Source: Melanopsichium pennsylvanicum (lineage: Eukaryota > Basidiomycota > Ustilaginomycetes > Ustilaginales). Taken from it: 64,000 nucleotides of DNA. The stretch spans positions 490,605 to 554,604 of the forward strand of contig OAPG01000019.1 in NCBI GenBank assembly GCA_900208305.1, given 5' to 3'. This document shows positions 22,073-32,604 of the stretch, piece after piece (within the stretch, counting starts at the first letter, position 1; each line of letters opens with the position of its first letter). Below the pieces are notes generated by a model. That model was not told where the DNA came from. It saw only the letters and a list, made by a program, of their open reading frames with translations, and did no database searches. The translations under genes were made by a program, and so were the position numbers.

Positions 22073-23316
22073 ATCTGCACCACAAAACACTAAACCATTT
22101 AAGACTCTTGATTTTATTGGATTTCAATTTGACTTCCAATAAAATAGAGAGCTCTAGCTGAGTTTGGCAAAGGATATGCCAAATGATATAGATAAGGAAT
22201 AGAGGCTAGCAAGAGCCTTGGTATGGGAGGTCTAGACAGAAAGTGCAGCATGTATGAGGCCCAGCTGCTGCACAGACACTGACTCTGGGAGTCAGCACTG
22301 ATAAGCATGGGGCCCAGGTTTGAACACAGTGCAATAAGAAGAGCTAGCTTGGAGATAAGGGGCCAGGATGGCCATGGTATACAAGAACACAATTGTTTCA
22401 GTTGACAGCACTCTACTTTTCATGCACCCAGTCTTTACCTTACAAGCTGTTTCAACATCTCAGTGTTTAGTCTTCTTGTCAGCAGTTGCAATCATATGGT
22501 ATTGCAGCTATCCAGAGTCTGTGTTCTCCTTGCCTGAAGGAGTTCATCATCAACAACAATTGTTGGCACCCCTACTGACTCTGCAGCACCTCAATTGTAG
22601 GTGGAAGTCCAACTGCAGCAACAGAACTTCAATCATGGCCATCATCAGTATCAACAGCAGCTCACAGGCTCTCAGGAGTAGTCTTAGACCATGATCAACA
22701 CCTGCATCAAGAGCACTTGTGCCAAATGAGGGTTGTACAATATCCAGGTGGGCCACATTACCTCTGAACAGAGTGTTCACAGTGATGAGTCAACTTGTTG
22801 TTAGAATGCACCAAGGGTCTTGTACTGCTGGTACGCAAGAAGGTTAGGGCTTGCATGACAGGTATCTACACAATGATAGTAATCAGGAATAGTCTACTTG
22901 TATTGAGCAGTGCTCCCCTCAGGGTGATACAGCCATATCATACAATCAACAACCTCCAGGAAGACAGGTTCTGAAGGCTGGGGGAAGGTACAGAGAAGGT
23001 AGGGGGCTGCAGCACTGACCGCGTGGGTCATGTGGGCACCACAAGAGTCCCACCAGGTGCAGATTGCGCAGATTGCGCAGGTGGAGCAGGAGATGTGGAG
23101 GTGCTGGGTGCAATCTTGCCAAGATCACTGCAACAGCTCCTCCCTTCTTTGGGTGCGCTGTGGCAGGGTTCTAACACTTGGTACCATTCCATTGGATCTC
23201 AAACAAAATTGCACAGGACCACACGTCTTATTGGTTCTCATATTGAATGACAATAAAACCATCAGTTCCATTATATTTCAAACTGGTACCTGGGTTTGGT
23301 ACACCAGTCCCTGACA
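22073..23316 (+). repeat. Family C LTR, degenerate copy
   Basis: It shares with 4018-4881 the opening block TTTCAATTTGACTTCCAAT and the promoter-proximal block ACCCAGTCTTTACCTTACAA. It also shares the terminus GGTACACCAGTCCCTGACA. The left boundary is approximate. A short insertion with GCAGATTGCGCAGATTGCGC lies at about 23062. Confidence 0.5.
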
Positions 23317-24946
23317 CAGGCTAAAGATACCAGGCCATCCAAACTCACTGAGACAGGACTTGCAAAAGCAGCATGGCACTTTCTTGCATATCCTACATAC
23401 TCAAAGCTTGAAGCAGGCAGCACATTGAAGCAGGCAGGAACAAACCAGCCCTGAACAGTAAATTTACAAAGTGAGAATAAAATGCACTTCAATAATATAG
23501 TGCTCTCCAACTGATTGTATGCATGACTTGCAATGTAGAAGCACCATGGAAAAGCACTAGCTGGTTTAGCTGCAAGCATAGCCCTCAATCTAGCCTGCTA
23601 CACTTGCAGTTGCTGGTTCTTAGCTCTAGACTTGGCAAATAACAGTTTGCTGGCAACTGTTCTGTGGTGTGCTGTAATTAAAATTGGGGTAGCTTGGTCA
23701 ATTGTGGCTTCTGCAACACCCACAACTACATGCTTCTTCTATCTCTGAGATTTGAGTCTTGAATTTTGCAACAATGTGAATCACATCAAAATTTGATCCA
23801 CTCTGCGCTCCTGACCCCTTTTAACGCACAAGAGCGGGTCAAGTCTGCATCAATGGCACAGACCTAACACCTCTACGTTGTTAAAGGGGGTCCTTTGCAT
23901 CAGATCACAAACCACAAGACCCAACTTGTGATGCCTGCGGCTTTGACGCCATTTATACATCTTGATCTGCATCCCATAGTACAGATCATGGCAACATTGA
24001 TCATAGCAAAAGGCTATGAACTGCGTTGCACAGCACAGATGATGATTGACACATGCTCAGGCCACCAACAGGCTTGGACCATGTTGTCTAGTAGCGTCAA
24101 GGTGGCTGATACTCTTCATTGAGACTTAGGAGATTTGTTGCTTTCAACTTGTATGATACCCTTAACAAACCAACACCATTGCAATTCAAGCCATTTCTCT
24201 TCCCTCAAGCAAAGCATGTCTGGTTCCCCAACAAAGCACGTCAAGACGCCTTCTATGTGATGCCAACAAACTCCACCCAACCATGCTGTTGCCCTGAATG
24301 CTCATCCAATGCAAGGGGTTTTACACTGGTAAGCTACCGCACATGGCACTACCACACCAAGAAGCGCTCACAAATCTTACCTACCTGCTCCTGTTCAACT
24401 GCCCTTCTCTTCACAGTTTTGCCCCCCTGATTGTTGCTCAAAACCCTTTGTCTTTGGCCAGACACCATCACAACACCAGTCTGATGATATTGGTGGCAGT
24501 GTTGTTCAGAATGGTAATGTTTTTGTCACAGATGGTAGCATATATGCTGATGCTGTTAGAATGAAATGGTATGGGTTGCATGGCGCTGACATCTTGTCCT
24601 TGCTTTCTTGTTCTTTTATGTCACACTCCCATGCTATGCGCACTGCATCCCAATGTGGCCTTGATCAGTGGTATGTTCAACTCTCCTGTCTTGCTCACTG
24701 CAACCCAATGGGGCCTCTCTCAATGTCTTGCATTTCTCTGCAGTGCACTGTACTGACAACCACCTTTCTCTTTGACCTTGTCTCAACATATTGACATCAG
24801 CACTCAGATGTTGCCAGCAGAACAGCATCCTTGCAATTAGACCCAATATCACACAACAAATCAAATCAAGATTGTGCAAGGCTAGTATTGGTTGTTACGG
24901 ACTGTATATGGGATGGAGCTTGGGCCTGCTTATAATGACAACAAGG
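23317..24946. other. Old repeat-like DNA with a possible DNA-transposon remnant
   Basis: No intact gene. At 24119-24430 (plus) a broken frame contains CCCPECSSNARGFTLVSYRT and HYHTKK. A Cys-x-Cys pair followed by a VS-RT-H pattern recalls the N-terminal region of CACTA-like (Plavaka-type) transposases of basidiomycetes. The resemblance is short, so this is a suggestion only. Confidence 0.3.
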
Positions 24947-25115
24947 TCTTTCAACATTGTCTTTCAACATTGTCTTTCAACATTGTCTTTCAACATTGTC
25001 TTTCAACATTGTCTTTCAACATTGTCGTTCAACATTGTCTTTCAACATTGTTGTTCAACATTGTCTTTCAACATTGTTGTTCAACATTGTCTTTCAACAT
25101 TGTTGTTCAACATTG
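24947..25115 (+). repeat. 13-bp minisatellite, 13 units
   Basis: Thirteen contiguous units of TCTTTCAACATTG occupy 169 bp. The first six are uniform. Later units alternate TTGTTCAACATTG with TCTTTCAACATTG, making a 26-bp higher-order pattern. The repeat has no stop in any plus frame. Confidence 0.95.
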
Positions 25116-26085
25116 TCAAGACTGTTCAGCTTCACTGGAGCATCACAATACAATCTAGAACAAGTGCACATACAAATTTTCTCATCAAACAAGTGCACAA
25201 TACGAGTCACAAGTGTGTGTATGAGAGCTGTGAAAGTTAGTTCTGGGGCCAACCTGCAATCAAAATTGATAGCTGGGACGGAACGGCTTGCGTGGTGCTT
25301 GGACCTGTGTCAACTGGGTGACCCATCGTTAAGACGCGCAATTCCTCTGTGTTAAAGCGCGTCTAGCGCTGACGAGCGATGGCTGACCTATAAACGCGTT
25401 GGGGGCGCAGAGCTAGCCGAATTTCGATGTGAATGATCTGCTACACTACGAAGGGGGAAGCGCGAGATTATTTAGAGGCGCACACACGCATGCAAAGTCG
25501 AAAACCTCTCTTCCCTTCGGTCTGGGTCCGAGTGGAGATAGACACGGCACCACGAAAGGGTGGGCGCTATCGGCATTTCCGCTCTAACTCTTCGGCTCCA
25601 TCGCTCGCACAATGCTGCTCAAACCCCTGCTTTGCTATCTCACACTTCACGATCGCTGTCCCCAACCTCGTCTTTGACACTTAATAATCACCATCGACCG
25701 CGTGCTCATTGATTTCTGCTATCGTTACTGACTGCGGCTACTCCGACAATTCTGACTCATTCAGAGAACGGAGCGTTTCCGACCGCGAATCATCTGAATT
25801 TTGTTTTGGCTCGTGGGTGCTCAGCATTCGAACAACATCATACTGCGGCACATCCCATATTGTCTCGTCAGCGTCAGTCTCAGCATTGTTACGACCACTT
25901 GTACAACCGACCACCAATTTTTCCTTACATAGCAGCGCTTCCCATAAGCATTCACTCGTAGGCATTTGTTCCCTTACATTGGTACCGTCGTCAATTCTCA
26001 CCGCTTCTCGTCAACATCGAGCTCATCTTTCCACGTCTTTCGCCTGGAACACGGCCCCCAGTGCCAACGCACAACCTCTGAAATC
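25116..26085. other. 5' region of the Cdc4-like gene
   Basis: No separate gene is supported. The frame of the downstream gene is open back to 25966, but no ATG lies in that part before 26086. C/T-rich stretches typical of a 5' UTR lie at 25990-26060. Confidence 0.5.
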
Positions 26086-29000
26086 ATGAGCATCTCACCG
26101 CGCCATCGCGCCATCAGCCCGCCTACGCCCGCACCATCACCGCAGCCTGACCTGCATACATCGATCCGACTCGCCAACAATGCAGCAGCGGCAGCCGCAA
26201 GCTCATCGGTGCCGCATCCCTTTGTAGTCGACCCGCAGGATCCATCGCAGCTGCTCAAGCACCTCTCGCTTGTAATTCCTCAGTATTCCCAACCGGCTCG
26301 CTTCAAGCTCGTCACTGAGCTCGCCGATCTCTTTAGCGTTCGCGAGCTTGCTCACCTGTCGTCGGTCATCACTCCCCGGCTCAAGGTCGACTTTCTCTCT
26401 GCCCTGCCCATCGAGGTCAGTCTTGACATTCTCAGCTTCATTGATGATCCAAAAACTCTCGCACGCGCTAGCTGCGTCAGCCGCTTTTGGAGGAGTCTGG
26501 TCAATGACGAACACACTTGGAAGGTCATGTGCTTGAAGCACAAGTATCCCAGACGTGGCAGCAGCAATGCAGCCATTCCATCGCTCGACGACCGTCTCAT
26601 GCGATCCGTCGCTGCTTCTATCCCTCGCATCACCGCTTCCGCCGCAGGGGGTCCAGCAACGGCATCTTCGTCTTCGAGTGCCGTCTTGTCGCAGTCTGCA
26701 AGGGCCAACGCATCTGGTTCCCTTGGTGTCCTCCTCGAGCAGCCGCTCAAAGCTTCTTCGTCGACCGATCACGAAAACGACACGAACGAATTCAAGGACG
26801 ATGATGACGCTGCTGTGCTTGCCTCTCTGTACCAGCGATACCGGGATCGCGGTCTTGACCCCTCCAACGCACTCCACGAGCTGCGCACGCTTCACGACCT
26901 TTTCCTCAGCAAACAAGATGGTGCTCTCGGCAGCCTTAATGAGTCCATGTCCGAGGCAGATCTCGCTTTCTATGCTCAGCTCGAAGAGATCGTCGAAGAA
27001 GAAAGCCGAGCTCGCTACGGTGATGAGCCAACCCATGTCGACATTCAAGCGCACATAACAGCTGCTGCATCAGAGGCATCCTCGGCCAAGTCGAGAGTGC
27101 CGACTACCCCCCTCGATGTTACCGGCAATTCGGTCTTGACGAATGCAGGCTGGTTGAGCGCAGGCTCGTCCACCTCCGCAGTTTCACAGCAGACCAGAAC
27201 ATCTGCTCCCTCTCCTCCATCTGCCAGTCACGTCATCAGCGGTGCCTACAGAACCGCCACCGGACGACTTGATCGATTGAATGGCTGGCAGGGATCGAGA
27301 TCCGCCGCCTTCGCTACGCCTCGCCCAAACGATGGAAATGTAAGCACGCAAGGCATCGAGCACCAATTTAACGCCGGTTCTGATGTGGCCATGGACATGG
27401 ATGAGCAGGACGATCTGACCTCTACGGTCGCATCTTCGAGCAGACCCGTCGGACCACCTCCCAACGCACCGCTGTTGGCCTCGCTGCCTCATCACGATTC
27501 GCCCACCGGTCGCTTCTCAGCATCGGCAGCATCTCCGTCCACGACCACAGCAAGGGTTGGTGCGACTGCCAGCAGCTCGCTCGTCCCCGGTCCTCGCGAC
27601 TCTCGTCGCCCTTCGGTGAGGCAGGCACGCCGAAGTTCTTCTCCGATCGACAAAGATGACTATGATTCCGTTGCCGGCTCAAACCTGGTCGGGTTCTCCA
27701 CCTCTCCTGTGCAGGAGCGCTCCTCCAATGCAGGTCCCTCTCGGCAATCAATGACTTCGCCCTCTGCTGCTCACGTTCACCGACATCGATCAGCAAAGAT
27801 GCCCTTCAGCTACCGCACTCACTTCAAGATGGCCTATCTTACGGAGTCCAACTGGCGGAAGGGCGGTCGTCTCCAGACTCAGCACGTCTCGGCAGATGCC
27901 GGCCACGTCGTCACCAGCTTGGCCATCGACAGCGAATGGATTGTGGTTGGCATGGCCAATTCCAAAATCCACGTCTTCAGTGCAGAGACTGGTCTTTACG
28001 CACACACCCTTCTGGGACACGACGCAGGCGTGTGGTGCCTCACGCTCATTAGCCGAAGCGGCAAGAGCAGCAAGTTTACGGATGCAGCCCCGTCTGAATC
28101 AAGTAAAGGCAAGATGGTCATCACCGATCCTGAAGATGGCAGTGGCGGTAAGCCGTACCGAGCTGCTGCGGACGGTGACCTTCGTCTTGTTCACCACGAC
28201 CCACGTCCCGATGCTGCCGACGCCCTCTTGTCGCCGCCCCCGTCTTCAGTCGAGCTGTCCGAAGAGGATTTCCTCGACAGCCGCCGATTGCCCTCGTCTA
28301 CATCTAGCTATTCGGCGCCAGGCAAGGCACGACAGACCTACGGTCACGGAGAGACGCTCGAATGGTTCCACAAGGCTCGTCGGGCCCTCAGACTCCAGCA
28401 GAATGCAAGAAGGGCGACAACAGCAGCATCGGCCAGCTCCTCTATCCTGCAGTTGGACGACTATGCTGCTGGTGCCGGCGATCTCGACGCCGACCTGTCG
28501 ATCCGATCCGAGGGTCCTTCGTTTGTACACCGCGGATCGCATTCATATACCCGTGCGCGTTCCGATCGTGAGGAGGCCAGGGCCATCGCAGAGGCTGAGG
28601 CTGGCGCTATCCGAGATGCGGTGATGTCTGACGGCACCGGCCAGGTTCCTTCCGAGCTGGCAGAAAGGATTTGCCGAAACGGCGAGAGCACTGTGGGTGG
28701 TTCAAGCGGGCGTGCACGCTTCGCACCGGGATCTGCTGCTGCTCAGCTCAGTGGCAATGCGCTCGGCTTGGGTAATCCGTGCGGCAGCGTGCTTGGCTAC
28801 GGCAACAAGGATGCCATTGTCGTCAGTGGTGGTTGTGACCGCGATGTGCGCGTCTGGAATCTGCGTACGGGCGAATGCAAACACATCTTGCACGGCCATA
28901 CCTCTACGGTACGTTGTCTGAAAGTCCTTGATGGCAAGCCAATCGCTGTTTCCGGATCACGAGATTCGACGCTGAGTGTATGGAACGTCGAGACGGGTGA

Positions 29001-29622
29001 GCATCTGCACTTACTCGCCGGTCATCAGCACTCAGTGCGATGCATCGAAGTGGCCGGAAACAAGGTGGCGTCGGGTAGCTATGATGGAACTTGTCGTGTC
29101 TGGGATCTCGATACCGGCGCGTGCATCCATATACTGCGTGGACACATCCACTACATTTATGCAGTAGCCTTCGACGGCAAGAGGGTAGCCACAGGCTCGC
29201 TCGACTCGACAGTGCGTGTCTGGTCAGCAGAAACCGGCGAATGCCTTGCCCTTTTCCAAGGTCACTCTTCGTTGGTGGGCCAACTCCAGCTGCTGGATAA
29301 CACTCTTGTCACCGGAGGCTCCGATGGCCGTGTTATTGTTTTCTCCCTCAAGACCTACGAGTGCCTGCACCGGCTTTGCGCACACGACAATTCGGTCACC
29401 TGCCTCCAGTTCGACGATCGCTACATTATCACTGGTGGCAACGATGGGAGGGTCAAACTGTGGGATTTCAACACGGGCAAGTTCATCCGCGAAATCTGCG
29501 AGCCGTGCGAACAGATTTGGAAGGTCAGCTATAGGGATGACAAAGTGGTGGTGTTGTGCAAGAGGGGCGAAAAGACGTGCATGGACGTCATCACATTCCG
29601 TCCAGCCGCGGATGAAATGTGA
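26086..29622 (+). CDS. CDC4: Cdc4/Fbw7-type F-box and WD40 protein (SCF substrate receptor)
   Basis: A substrate-recognition subunit of an SCF ubiquitin ligase. The F-box binds Skp1, and the WD40 propeller binds phosphodegrons of cell-cycle regulators. The 1178-residue, intron-free protein has an F-box at about residues 100-150 (LSALPIEVSLDILSFI, then CVSRFWRSLVNDEHTWK). A very long Ser/Ala-rich region follows. A first WD-type unit lies at about 604-655 (SLAIDSEWIVVGMANSKIHV). An insertion of about 240 residues comes next. A run of seven WD40 units extends from about 905 to 1165 (for example VVSGGCDRDVRVWNLRTGE and KVASGSYDGTCRVWDLDTG). The ATG at 26086 is the first in frame. Yeast and human homologues are shorter; the extra length is low-complexity insertion. 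The split between the first and remaining WD units is unusual. Function in this organism is inferred from domain order. Confidence 0.88.
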   Translation: MSISPRHRAISPPTPAPSPQPDLHTSIRLANNAAAAAASSSVPHPFVVDPQDPSQLLKHLSLVIPQYSQPARFKLVTELADLFSVRELAHLSSVITPRLKVDFLSALPIEVSLDILSFIDDPKTLARASCVSRFWRSLVNDEHTWKVMCLKHKYPRRGSSNAAIPSLDDRLMRSVAASIPRITASAAGGPATASSSSSAVLSQSARANASGSLGVLLEQPLKASSSTDHENDTNEFKDDDDAAVLASLYQRYRDRGLDPSNALHELRTLHDLFLSKQDGALGSLNESMSEADLAFYAQLEEIVEEESRARYGDEPTHVDIQAHITAAASEASSAKSRVPTTPLDVTGNSVLTNAGWLSAGSSTSAVSQQTRTSAPSPPSASHVISGAYRTATGRLDRLNGWQGSRSAAFATPRPNDGNVSTQGIEHQFNAGSDVAMDMDEQDDLTSTVASSSRPVGPPPNAPLLASLPHHDSPTGRFSASAASPSTTTARVGATASSSLVPGPRDSRRPSVRQARRSSSPIDKDDYDSVAGSNLVGFSTSPVQERSSNAGPSRQSMTSPSAAHVHRHRSAKMPFSYRTHFKMAYLTESNWRKGGRLQTQHVSADAGHVVTSLAIDSEWIVVGMANSKIHVFSAETGLYAHTLLGHDAGVWCLTLISRSGKSSKFTDAAPSESSKGKMVITDPEDGSGGKPYRAAADGDLRLVHHDPRPDAADALLSPPPSSVELSEEDFLDSRRLPSSTSSYSAPGKARQTYGHGETLEWFHKARRALRLQQNARRATTAASASSSILQLDDYAAGAGDLDADLSIRSEGPSFVHRGSHSYTRARSDREEARAIAEAEAGAIRDAVMSDGTGQVPSELAERICRNGESTVGGSSGRARFAPGSAAAQLSGNALGLGNPCGSVLGYGNKDAIVVSGGCDRDVRVWNLRTGECKHILHGHTSTVRCLKVLDGKPIAVSGSRDSTLSVWNVETGEHLHLLAGHQHSVRCIEVAGNKVASGSYDGTCRVWDLDTGACIHILRGHIHYIYAVAFDGKRVATGSLDSTVRVWSAETGECLALFQGHSSLVGQLQLLDNTLVTGGSDGRVIVFSLKTYECLHRLCAHDNSVTCLQFDDRYIITGGNDGRVKLWDFNTGKFIREICEPCEQIWKVSYRDDKVVVLCKRGEKTCMDVITFRPAADEM

Positions 29623-29902
29623 TGCTGGTGAGAGAGTAGTTAGCGGTGGTAGCGTATCTGCGGCCCTAGCCGTGGTTGAGTTACGCAGTTGTTGTCGTTG
29701 TGTCTCAAGGGTATTGATTGTTTCATGCATTGCTGGCATCACTTCGATTTCATCGTTCATTTCCAATGGCAATGATTCTGGTTCAATCAGTCAACAGCAG
29801 GCCGAATATTTTTGTTTCTGGAAGCTTTTCAATTCAGTAAGGCAGGATCGATTGCAGTCAGGAAGGCAGAGTGATGAAAGGGCACAGATCTCAACGAAGC
29901 GT

Positions 29903-31717
29903 TTAGCCCTCGTACTCATCTAAATCTTTGCCCTTCTTGCCATAAATCTCGACGTCTTCCTCGTCTTCGGCATCGCTGGGAGCATTCGCACTGCCTTGAT
30001 CGTCTCGGTGCTTCTGTTCGCCGTCCTTTGCAGCGATGTTCCGATGCTTGAGTTGATCTCTATGAAATTCACCCAGCTTGACGACGGCCTTGGAGGGAAT
30101 GACGCCTTTGGGATTCAAGAACTCGAAATCGGGCCCTTGGAAGACATCGAGATAGTTCAACCATTTGCCAAACTCGTTTGTCTCCTCTTCGGTAGCGATG
30201 ATGCGGTCGTAGATCCATTCCTGTTTGAACTTTTCCATGATGCCTTCGTGGGGTACATAGGTAATGGATTCACGCAGCTCGTCTTCGAGGCTACTTGCCC
30301 TGCCTGCTTCGGTTGGATCTTGCTTGCCTGCTTCGCCTGTTTCACCCGATACTGGCTTTGCTGCATCCTTCGCCCCGGTGTCGTCCCTTGCCTTTTTGCG
30401 CATGAGCTTCGAGATCTTGTCATTGTTGTTTCGAATCCTCGTGTTGTATGCGTCGAAGATGGGTCGCTCAAGCAATAAGCCCAAGCCAGGAGCTTTCGGA
30501 ATGTGAACCCTGGCTGGCCCAAAACACTCATCCACCAAGCCTTGCCCTGCACCCGTCCTTCCGACCAAGACCAACAACCCAATCATCTTTCGAATCTGAT
30601 GGAGCATGAAGCTCTGTCCATGAAACTTGATGGAAAGCCACTCCATGTTGTTGATGATCTTGGGTTCAGAGATGGTGAGCTTCTTCATGAAACGTTGACA
30701 GGAACGGTCGCGGAACTCTTTGCCCACGGTGAAATTGTAAAAATTGTGACTGCCCAGGTATCTGTTGAAAATCGAACGGATCCTTTCGAGATGCGGGAGG
30801 GGGAGTCGGTAAGCTTTCTTGGCGGCGATGTCCGAGGAGAAATCGTGACTTGTGCCTTGTGCTTGCCAGAATTCATGGGAGAGGATGGGGTCGAGGGTGG
30901 ATTTGAGGTCGGATTCGGAAGCCTCAGGGTTGGCCTCCTTGAGCTTTGCCACTTCCTCGGCGCTCATACGCTTGAGCATGTCATGCATACTCGAACCAGG
31001 TTTGGGAGGGATAAAGACGTAGGTGGGCAACAAGTACTCGTACATCCTGCTATCACAACTCTGCCTTGCATTGAAGCCGTTTTGCACCCTCGTGATTCCC
31101 CAGATTCTGATGAAGTCGGGCAACAAAGAGTTGACTTTGTCTACCAGAGTCTCGCCCTGTTTCAAGCCGGCAGGTTCTAGAATGAGTTTGAGAGAGAGAA
31201 GGTTTCCAGCAGCATGTACACCACGATCTGTCCTAGCGGCGCGCTGAAGACCGACCTTGTTAGGGTTGACCGCATTGTCTTTAGAGACAGCACCGGCTGA
31301 GCAGAAAGCGTCAAAGATGTCACCCTCGATGGTCTTTACGCCTGGATTGATCTGAAGGCCCGAATAGCCGATTCCACAGTAGCCGAATTTGACGGCCACC
31401 TTGCGTTTGGGTAATCTGTCTCCGGAAGACTCGGATGCTTCTGATGATCGGGAAGAGTCTTGAGCACGACCTGTGCCTCGAGGATCTCTGCGTTCCCACT
31501 TGCTTTTCTTGTTCGCGCCGTCGTCTAGGTTGTTGTCGAAGCGAGCTCGCTTGGCAGAGGCCTGAGTTTGAGTATCAGCATCGTTGATTTGATTGGCGGC
31601 AGAGGTGGATTCGGTTGCGAGGGTAAAGTCCGGCGATGCCAGTTGGTGCTTTGGTGGAAGAACAGTGTCTTGACCAGCGGCGGCGGCGACCACTTGTTGA
31701 GAGAGACGTTCTGTCAT
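29903..31717 (-). CDS. PUS1: tRNA pseudouridine synthase Pus1 (TruA family)
   Basis: Isomerises uridine to pseudouridine in tRNAs and some other RNAs. From the ATG at 31717 the protein has 604 residues. The TruA catalytic motif RAARTDRGVHAAGN carries the nucleophilic Asp at about residue 160. Other family blocks are KFGYCGIGYSGLQ, NGFNARQSCDSRMYEYLLPT, SHNFYNFT and HGQSFMLHQIRKMIGLLV. The C-terminus is acidic (DEEDVEIYGKKGKDLDEYEG). The reading frame stays open for 83 codons upstream of this ATG with a presequence-like composition (see findings), but contains no ATG. Its 3' end faces that of the Cdc4-like gene with 280 bp between the stops. Confidence 0.9.
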   Translation of the reverse strand: MTERLSQQVVAAAAGQDTVLPPKHQLASPDFTLATESTSAANQINDADTQTQASAKRARFDNNLDDGANKKSKWERRDPRGTGRAQDSSRSSEASESSGDRLPKRKVAVKFGYCGIGYSGLQINPGVKTIEGDIFDAFCSAGAVSKDNAVNPNKVGLQRAARTDRGVHAAGNLLSLKLILEPAGLKQGETLVDKVNSLLPDFIRIWGITRVQNGFNARQSCDSRMYEYLLPTYVFIPPKPGSSMHDMLKRMSAEEVAKLKEANPEASESDLKSTLDPILSHEFWQAQGTSHDFSSDIAAKKAYRLPLPHLERIRSIFNRYLGSHNFYNFTVGKEFRDRSCQRFMKKLTISEPKIINNMEWLSIKFHGQSFMLHQIRKMIGLLVLVGRTGAGQGLVDECFGPARVHIPKAPGLGLLLERPIFDAYNTRIRNNNDKISKLMRKKARDDTGAKDAAKPVSGETGEAGKQDPTEAGRASSLEDELRESITYVPHEGIMEKFKQEWIYDRIIATEEETNEFGKWLNYLDVFQGPDFEFLNPKGVIPSKAVVKLGEFHRDQLKHRNIAAKDGEQKHRDDQGSANAPSDAEDEEDVEIYGKKGKDLDEYEG

Positions 31718-32604
31718 GCTAGCGATTTTGACCAACTTGTCTTGAGGTGTATCTGAATAGAGGACTGTACGTTGGACTGTTATGCGTTGACCTTTGCCTA
31801 TTCCAAGGGTTACGAACCAGTCTCGGCTAGTAGAGTTTGCAGCTCGTTTTGAAGTGTGGAACGCCGAAAGAGACGAAGGAGCGAGGCGAAACGACGGACG
31901 AGTGAATTTGGATGCTGCTCGCCACAAAGACTGTATGGCGTTGAGTAGGATGAAGATCTTGACCAAGGAAGCGCTGGAGGGTCTTTATGTGTGTGTTTTT
32001 GTGTTGGAGATGCTGTTGATGGTGGAGGAGGAGCATAGTCCAACCCCAAGAAATCTGGTGGAATTTGGCGAACAGAAATGTGAACATTTTCCTGTACGAC
32101 AGATTCACATTCACGTTATTCAGATTTTCTTCTAATTTAACAATCTGTGACTCTCTCTTTCTCTCTCTCTCCCTCTCTCTCTCTCTCTCCCGGTGCAAAA
32201 ATCTTTATCGGTGATGTCTACCCCCACTAAATCGGCGATGTTGAAAGAAAGAAGGAAGCGAAAAGAAAATGGACTCAGAGCGCCCGATACAACATGTCCA
32301 ACCAAGCCAAAAAAAAAAAAAAAAAAATTGAAAATTTAATTGGCGCGGCACCTAACGAGTCAAAGTGCGGAATGCGGCCGAAGCCCAGACTCGCACAACA
32401 CACTTATCACATGATTTACCAACACCCTTTTGAGGGTTGGATTTCTTCTTTTCCACTTTCAGATCATATACATAACGGCACACGTCCAACTTTAGCCAAA
32501 ACAGCGGACGACAACCAAATCCATCACATCTTGATCATCATCGTCGCAATCCTAATCCCAATTTCCAATCCCACCTCTAATCCGAATCCGGTCAATCGCA
32601 CACC
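31718..32604. promoter_or_regulatory. Divergent promoter between PUS1 and the TPR/DnaJ gene
   Basis: It contains a CT-rich microsatellite at about 32153-32190 and an A-tract of 18 at about 32311-32328. The left 250 bp are an open extension of the PUS1 frame. No TATA box is obvious. Confidence 0.55.

Noticed and set aside
24791..25355. Three overlapping ORFs with FNIVFQHC repeats
   Set aside because: They are generated by the 13-bp minisatellite, which is open in every frame.
25966..26085. N-terminal extension of the Cdc4-like protein
   Set aside because: The extension begins with TTG and the first ATG in frame is at 26086; the sequence looks like 5' UTR.
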